From contig CAIXAQ010000128.1 of NCBI GenBank assembly GCA_903917425.1, forward strand, positions 1 to 9,069: 9,069 bases of DNA. The letters run 5' to 3'. The translations under genes and the position numbers were made by a program. Below, piece by piece: positions 6,747 to 9,069 of the stretch; the stretch's first letter is position 1; the number at the start of each line of letters is the position of its first letter. The notes below the pieces were generated by a model. That model was not told the DNA's origin. It did no database searches and saw only the letters and a program-made list of their open reading frames with translations. The stretch comes from an uncultured Bacteroidales bacterium. Its GTDB lineage: Bacteria; Bacteroidota; Bacteroidia; Bacteroidales; UBA4417.

Positions 6747-7175
6747 ATGTTACAGCCTAAAAGAACAAAATACAGGAAGCAGCAGAAGGGCAAAATGAAA
6801 GGAAATGCCAAACGTGGTTATGAATTATCATTCGGATCATTTGGTATTAAAGCACTCGAAGAAGTGTGGCTTACAGGTCGTCAGATTGAAGCTGCCCGCC
6901 AGGCAATCACACGTTATATGAAACGTGAAGGCCAGTTATGGATCCGTATTTTCCCTGACAAACCTGTTACCAAAAAACCTGCCGAAGTACGTATGGGTAA
7001 AGGTAAAGGTGCTCCCGAATATTTCGTAGCACGTGTTACACCAGGGCGTTTACTTTTCGAACTCGAAGGCGTGCCTCAGGAAATTGCAAAAGAAGCCTGC
7101 CGCTTAGGTTCACAAAAACTGCCGATCGCCGTGAAATACGTTGTTCGCAGAGATTATGAAGAAAATTTAGCTTAA
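6747..7175 (+). CDS. rplP: 50S ribosomal protein L16 (uL16)
   Basis: L16 joins the 50S late and organises the A-site tRNA binding region near the peptidyl-transferase centre. The 142-residue product starts MLQPKRTKYRKQQKGK, contains SFGSFGIKAL, LTGRQIEAARQAI (42-54) and the diagnostic IRIFPDKPVTKKP...VRMGKGKG run (66-88). Arg82 in that run aligns with E. coli Arg81, which is hydroxylated there by YcfD; whether this organism modifies it cannot be told. The spacer before it is 38 bases with no SD motif; the ATG is preceded directly by TTAGCG, as in rplW. Confidence 0.97.
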   Translation: MLQPKRTKYRKQQKGKMKGNAKRGYELSFGSFGIKALEEVWLTGRQIEAARQAITRYMKREGQLWIRIFPDKPVTKKPAEVRMGKGKGAPEYFVARVTPGRLLFELEGVPQEIAKEACRLGSQKLPIAVKYVVRRDYEENLA

Positions 7176-7223
7176 CCTGGTTAACCGGTATTTACAAGTT
7201 GCCAATAGTATAATAGAAGCAAA

Positions 7224-7442
7224 ATGAAACAAGAAGTTATTCGTGAACTATCAACTCCCGAGTTGATTGAAAGACTGGAAGATGAACGCTTGCAACTGAA
7301 TAAGTTGAAAATGAACCACGCTGTTTCTCCTCTGGAAAACCCAAACAAAATAAAAGCATACCGCAGAACTGTAGCCCGTTTGGTAACTGAATTGCACATG
7401 CGTAATTTATCATCGGTAGTAGCTGACAAGGCTAAAAAATAA
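7224..7442 (+). CDS. rpmC: 50S ribosomal protein L29 (uL29)
   Basis: L29 is a small two-helix protein beside L23 at the tunnel exit. The 72-residue product fits: the first helix carries the ELSTPELIERLEDERLQLNKLKM pattern (8-30), then the turn NHAVSPLENPNKIKAYRRTVARL, which is the conserved family signature (L.NP..I...RR.IAR), and a second helix ending in a basic tail. It follows rplP by 48 bases, one of the longer spacers, which holds only a short imperfect palindrome. The start has A at -3 and no SD. The stop is doubled (TAA TAA), and rpsQ begins 14 bases later. Confidence 0.96.
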   Translation: MKQEVIRELSTPELIERLEDERLQLNKLKMNHAVSPLENPNKIKAYRRTVARLVTELHMRNLSSVVADKAKK

Positions 7443-7456
7443 TAATTTTCACTGCA

Positions 7457-7714
7457 ATGGAAGAAAGAAATCTCAGGAAAGAAAAAGTCGGTCTTGTTGT
7501 TAGCAATAAAATGGAGAAATCCATTGTTGTTCAGGTTGAGAGGCGCGTAAAGCACCCAAAATACCACAAGTTTGTAAAAAAGACTTCAACGTTTGCTGCC
7601 CACGACGAAAACAATGAATGCGGCATAGGTGATACTGTACGTATATCAGAAACCCGACCTCTGAGCAAAACAAAATGTTGGAGATTAGTTGAAATAATTG
7701 AAAGAGCCAAATAA
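7457..7714 (+). CDS. rpsQ: 30S ribosomal protein S17 (uS17)
   Basis: S17 is a primary 16S rRNA-binding protein of the 30S body with an OB fold. The 85-residue protein shows the family sequence: RKEKVGLVVSNKMEKSIVVQVER (7-29), HPKYHKFVKKTSTFAAHDE (33-51), then the signature GIGDTVRISETRPLSKTKCWRLVEI (56-80). It closes the S10 block; only 2 bases separate its stop from the rplN start, so the S10 and spc blocks are joined without a promoter-sized gap. Confidence 0.97.
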   Translation: MEERNLRKEKVGLVVSNKMEKSIVVQVERRVKHPKYHKFVKKTSTFAAHDENNECGIGDTVRISETRPLSKTKCWRLVEIIERAK

Positions 7715-7716
7715 TT

Positions 7717-8085
7717 ATGATACAGCAGGAATCAAGACTCATGGTAGCCGATAATAGCGGTGCTAAAGAGGTACTCTGTATAAGGGTGCTTGGGGGTACC
7801 GGCAGGAAGTATGCCTCAGTAGGCGATAAAATTATCGTCTCGATAAAAAAAGCCATCCCTTCAGGGAACGTTAAAAAAGGAACTGTGGCTAAAGCTGTTG
7901 TAGTTCGCACCAGCAAGGAAATTCGTCGTGCCGACGGTTCCTACATCAGGTTCGACGACAATGCTGTAGTGCTTCTCAACACTGCCGGTGAGATGATCGG
8001 AACCCGTATATTCGGGCCAGTTTCGAGAGAACTCAGGGAAAAACAGTATATGAAGATTGTTTCACTTGCACCGGAAGTGCTTTAA
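7717..8085 (+). CDS. rplN: 50S ribosomal protein L14 (uL14)
   Basis: L14 is a 50S interface protein that forms part of an intersubunit bridge and is the binding site of the silencing factor RsfS. At 122 residues it is exactly the usual length. It starts MIQQESRLMVADNSGAKEV, continues CIRVLGGTGRKYASVGDKI (21-39), and has the family signature AVVVRTSKEIRRADGSYI and RFDDNAVVLLN (60-88), ending GPVSRELREKQYMKIVSLAPEVL-like. It is the first gene of the spc block, 2 bases after rpsQ. The stop is TAA TAA. Confidence 0.98.
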   Translation: MIQQESRLMVADNSGAKEVLCIRVLGGTGRKYASVGDKIIVSIKKAIPSGNVKKGTVAKAVVVRTSKEIRRADGSYIRFDDNAVVLLNTAGEMIGTRIFGPVSRELREKQYMKIVSLAPEVL

Positions 8086-8097
8086 TAAATAAAAGCT

Positions 8098-8421
8098 ATG
8101 AGTATTAAAGTTCATATAAAAAAAGGGGATAATGTAAAAATACTTGCCGGCGACTCGAAAGGGAAAACTGGTAAAGTGTTGGAAGTTGTTTTGGAAAAGT
8201 ACAAAGCTATTGTTGAAAATGTTAACATGGCTACCAAACATTCCAAACCCAATGCAAAAAACCCAAAAGGGGGTCTCCTGAAACAGGAAATGCCTATTCA
8301 CCTATCAAATCTGATGCTCGTGGATGCAAGTGGAAAAGCTACACGAATCGGACTTAAGAAAGATGAAAAAACAAATAAAACGGTAAGAGTTTCAAAAAAA
8401 TCTGGGGAGGTAATTAAATAA
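8098..8421 (+). CDS. rplX: 50S ribosomal protein L24 (uL24)
   Basis: L24 is an assembly initiator of the 50S subunit located near the tunnel exit. The 107-residue protein has an N-terminal KOW motif (about 6-33: IKKGDNVKILAGDSKGKTGK), then ENVNMATKHSKP and NPKGGLLKQEMPIHLSNLML, standard L24 blocks, and a basic C-terminus. The gene's last codons, TCT GGG GAG GTA ATT AAA TAA, also form a strong SD sequence for rplE, and the final base of the stop is the first base of the rplE ATG. It starts 12 bases after rplN with no SD. Confidence 0.97.
   Translation: MSIKVHIKKGDNVKILAGDSKGKTGKVLEVVLEKYKAIVENVNMATKHSKPNAKNPKGGLLKQEMPIHLSNLMLVDASGKATRIGLKKDEKTNKTVRVSKKSGEVIK
8404..8411 (+). promoter_or_regulatory. 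Strong Shine-Dalgarno inside the end of rplX, for rplE
   Basis: GGGGAGGT lies in the last codons of rplX, 9 bases before the rplE ATG. Its GGAGGT core is complementary to the usual 16S rRNA 3' end over at least six bases. It is the only full SD motif near a start in this window. It uses the single GAG among the six Glu codons of rplX. Together with the 1-base TAATG overlap it suggests that L24 and L5 synthesis are coupled. Confidence 0.7.
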
Positions 8422-8969
8422 TGGAATATTCAGCTCGCCTTAAGGAAAAGTACCATGTGGAAGTTGTTCCCGCGCTTACGGAACAATTCCAGTACAAAAA
8501 CACGATGCAGGTACCTAAACTGGTAAAAATTTGTTTAAACCAGGGACTTGGAACCGCAATATCGGATAAAAAAATTATTGACGTCGGAGTTGCTGAAATG
8601 TCGGCTATAGCTGGTCAGAAAGCAGTTTCAACCAAATCAAAAAAGGATATCTCCAACTTCAAGTTACGTAAAAATATGCCGGTAGGCGTTCGCGTGACTC
8701 TTCGCGGTCAGCAGATGTACGAATTCCTTGACAGGTTGGTATCTATTGCTATCCCACGTGTTCGCGACTTCCGCGGAATTAACGTAAAAGGTTTCGATGG
8801 CCGTGGTAACTATACAATGGGAATTACCGAACAGATTATTTTCCCCGAAGTAGTAATCGATAAAGTTTTGAAAATTAACGGTATGGATATCACTTTTGTT
8901 ACCACAGCAAAAACTGATAAAGAGTGTATGGCACTGTTAAAAGAATTTGGTTTACCGTTTAAGAAATAA
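8421..8969 (+). CDS. rplE: 50S ribosomal protein L5 (uL5)
   Basis: L5 binds 5S rRNA in the central protuberance and contacts the 30S head and P-site tRNA. The 182-residue product is the usual size (about 180). It opens with RLKEKYHVEVVPAL, then the signature VPKLVKICLNQGLGTA (31-46), the DISNFKLRKNMPVGVRVTLRG region (76-96) with FLDRLVSIAIPRVRDFRG (102-119), GRGNYTMGITEQIIFPE (127-143) and a C-terminal GLPFKK. The ATG overlaps the rplX stop by one base and has a good SD (8404-8411), so the start is firm. rpsN follows after 11 bases. Confidence 0.98.
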   Translation: MEYSARLKEKYHVEVVPALTEQFQYKNTMQVPKLVKICLNQGLGTAISDKKIIDVGVAEMSAIAGQKAVSTKSKKDISNFKLRKNMPVGVRVTLRGQQMYEFLDRLVSIAIPRVRDFRGINVKGFDGRGNYTMGITEQIIFPEVVIDKVLKINGMDITFVTTAKTDKECMALLKEFGLPFKK

Positions 8970-8980
8970 CTAAAAAGAAT

Positions 8981-9069
8981 ATGGCAAAAGAATCACTCAA
9001 AGCCAGAGAAGTAAAAAGACAGAAACTGGTTGATAAGTATGCTGTAAAGCGTGCTGCGCTTAAAGCTGC
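8981..9069 (+). CDS. rpsN: 30S ribosomal protein S14 (uS14), N-terminal part
   Basis: The window ends inside this gene after 29 codons and two bases. The visible residues start MAKESLKAREVKRQKLVDKY and continue AVKRAALKA, the classic N-terminus of S14, a 30S head protein next to S3, S10 and S19. This start resembles the long, about 89-residue form, which usually lacks the zinc-binding cysteines; the short zinc form begins differently. The part that would carry any cysteines lies outside the window. Its place after rplE is the standard spc order. A at -3, no SD. Confidence 0.95.
   Translation, partial: MAKESLKAREVKRQKLVDKYAVKRAALKA

Noticed and set aside
7177..7188. CTGG-TTAA-CCGG imperfect palindrome after rplP as a terminator
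   Set aside because: Stem of only four pairs including one wobble, no following U-run, and the operon continues downstream.
7209..7214. TATAAT in the rplP-rpmC spacer as a possible -10 box
   Set aside because: No -35 element at a suitable distance, and Bacteroidota promoters use a different -7 consensus (TAnnTTTG) that I do not find in this spacer. AT-rich chance match.
7181..7916. Two overlapping minus-strand open frames (128 and 138 codons) opposite rpmC, rpsQ and rplN
   Set aside because: They cross three conserved ribosomal genes, overlap each other, and look like antisense reading of Lys/Val-rich codons.
1..9069. Mobile elements, CRISPR, tRNA or rRNA genes, toxin-antitoxin or defence genes
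   Set aside because: None seen. Every stretch over 60 bases is occupied by a conserved translation gene in the standard order, so there is no room for an accessory system.

Overview
This is an ordinary but very well preserved stretch of a bacterial ribosomal-protein gene cluster. It holds 17 genes, all on the + strand and packed end to end: the tail of rpsG, complete fusA, rpsJ, rplC, rplD, rplW, rplB, rpsS, rplV, rpsC, rplP, rpmC, rpsQ, rplN, rplX and rplE, and the first 29 codons of rpsN. The protein sequences (for example S10 starting near IRIKLKSYDHN, L23 starting MGIIIKPI and ending DFYSNI, L22 with a basic N-terminal extension, S3 with a low-complexity Gly/Arg tail) look like Bacteroidota, probably class Bacteroidia. 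The AT-rich spacers, the near absence of Shine-Dalgarno (SD) motifs and the purine at -3 of most starts fit that phylum. Genus-level placement is not possible by eye.

Layout. Positions 1-2370 are the end of the str operon (S7, then EF-G). The elongation factor Tu gene, which follows fusA in E. coli, is absent; S10 starts 36 bases after fusA. Positions 2407-7714 carry the S10 block (S10, L3, L4, L23, L2, S19, L22, S3, L16, L29, S17). Positions 7717-9069 open the spc block (L14, L24, L5, S14...), separated from S17 by only 2 bases. No spacer exceeds 56 bases, two junctions overlap (rplC/rplD by 10 bases, rplX/rplE by 1), and I see no terminator or convincing internal promoter, so the window reads as one long transcription unit whose promoter lies upstream.

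How the genes work together. Apart from EF-G, which drives translocation, every product is a structural part of the 30S or 50S subunit. L2, L3, L4, L22 and L23 surround the peptidyl-transferase region and exit tunnel; S3, S10, S14 and S19 build the 30S head with S7; L5 bridges to the head and binds 5S rRNA. Co-transcription keeps their amounts matched.

I found no undescribed system here. The points worth a second look are small: a strong SD sequence inside the end of rplX just before rplE, frequent tandem stop codons (including behind the only two non-TAA stops), an RGGD-repeat tail on S3, and a shared TTAGCG motif directly before two starts.
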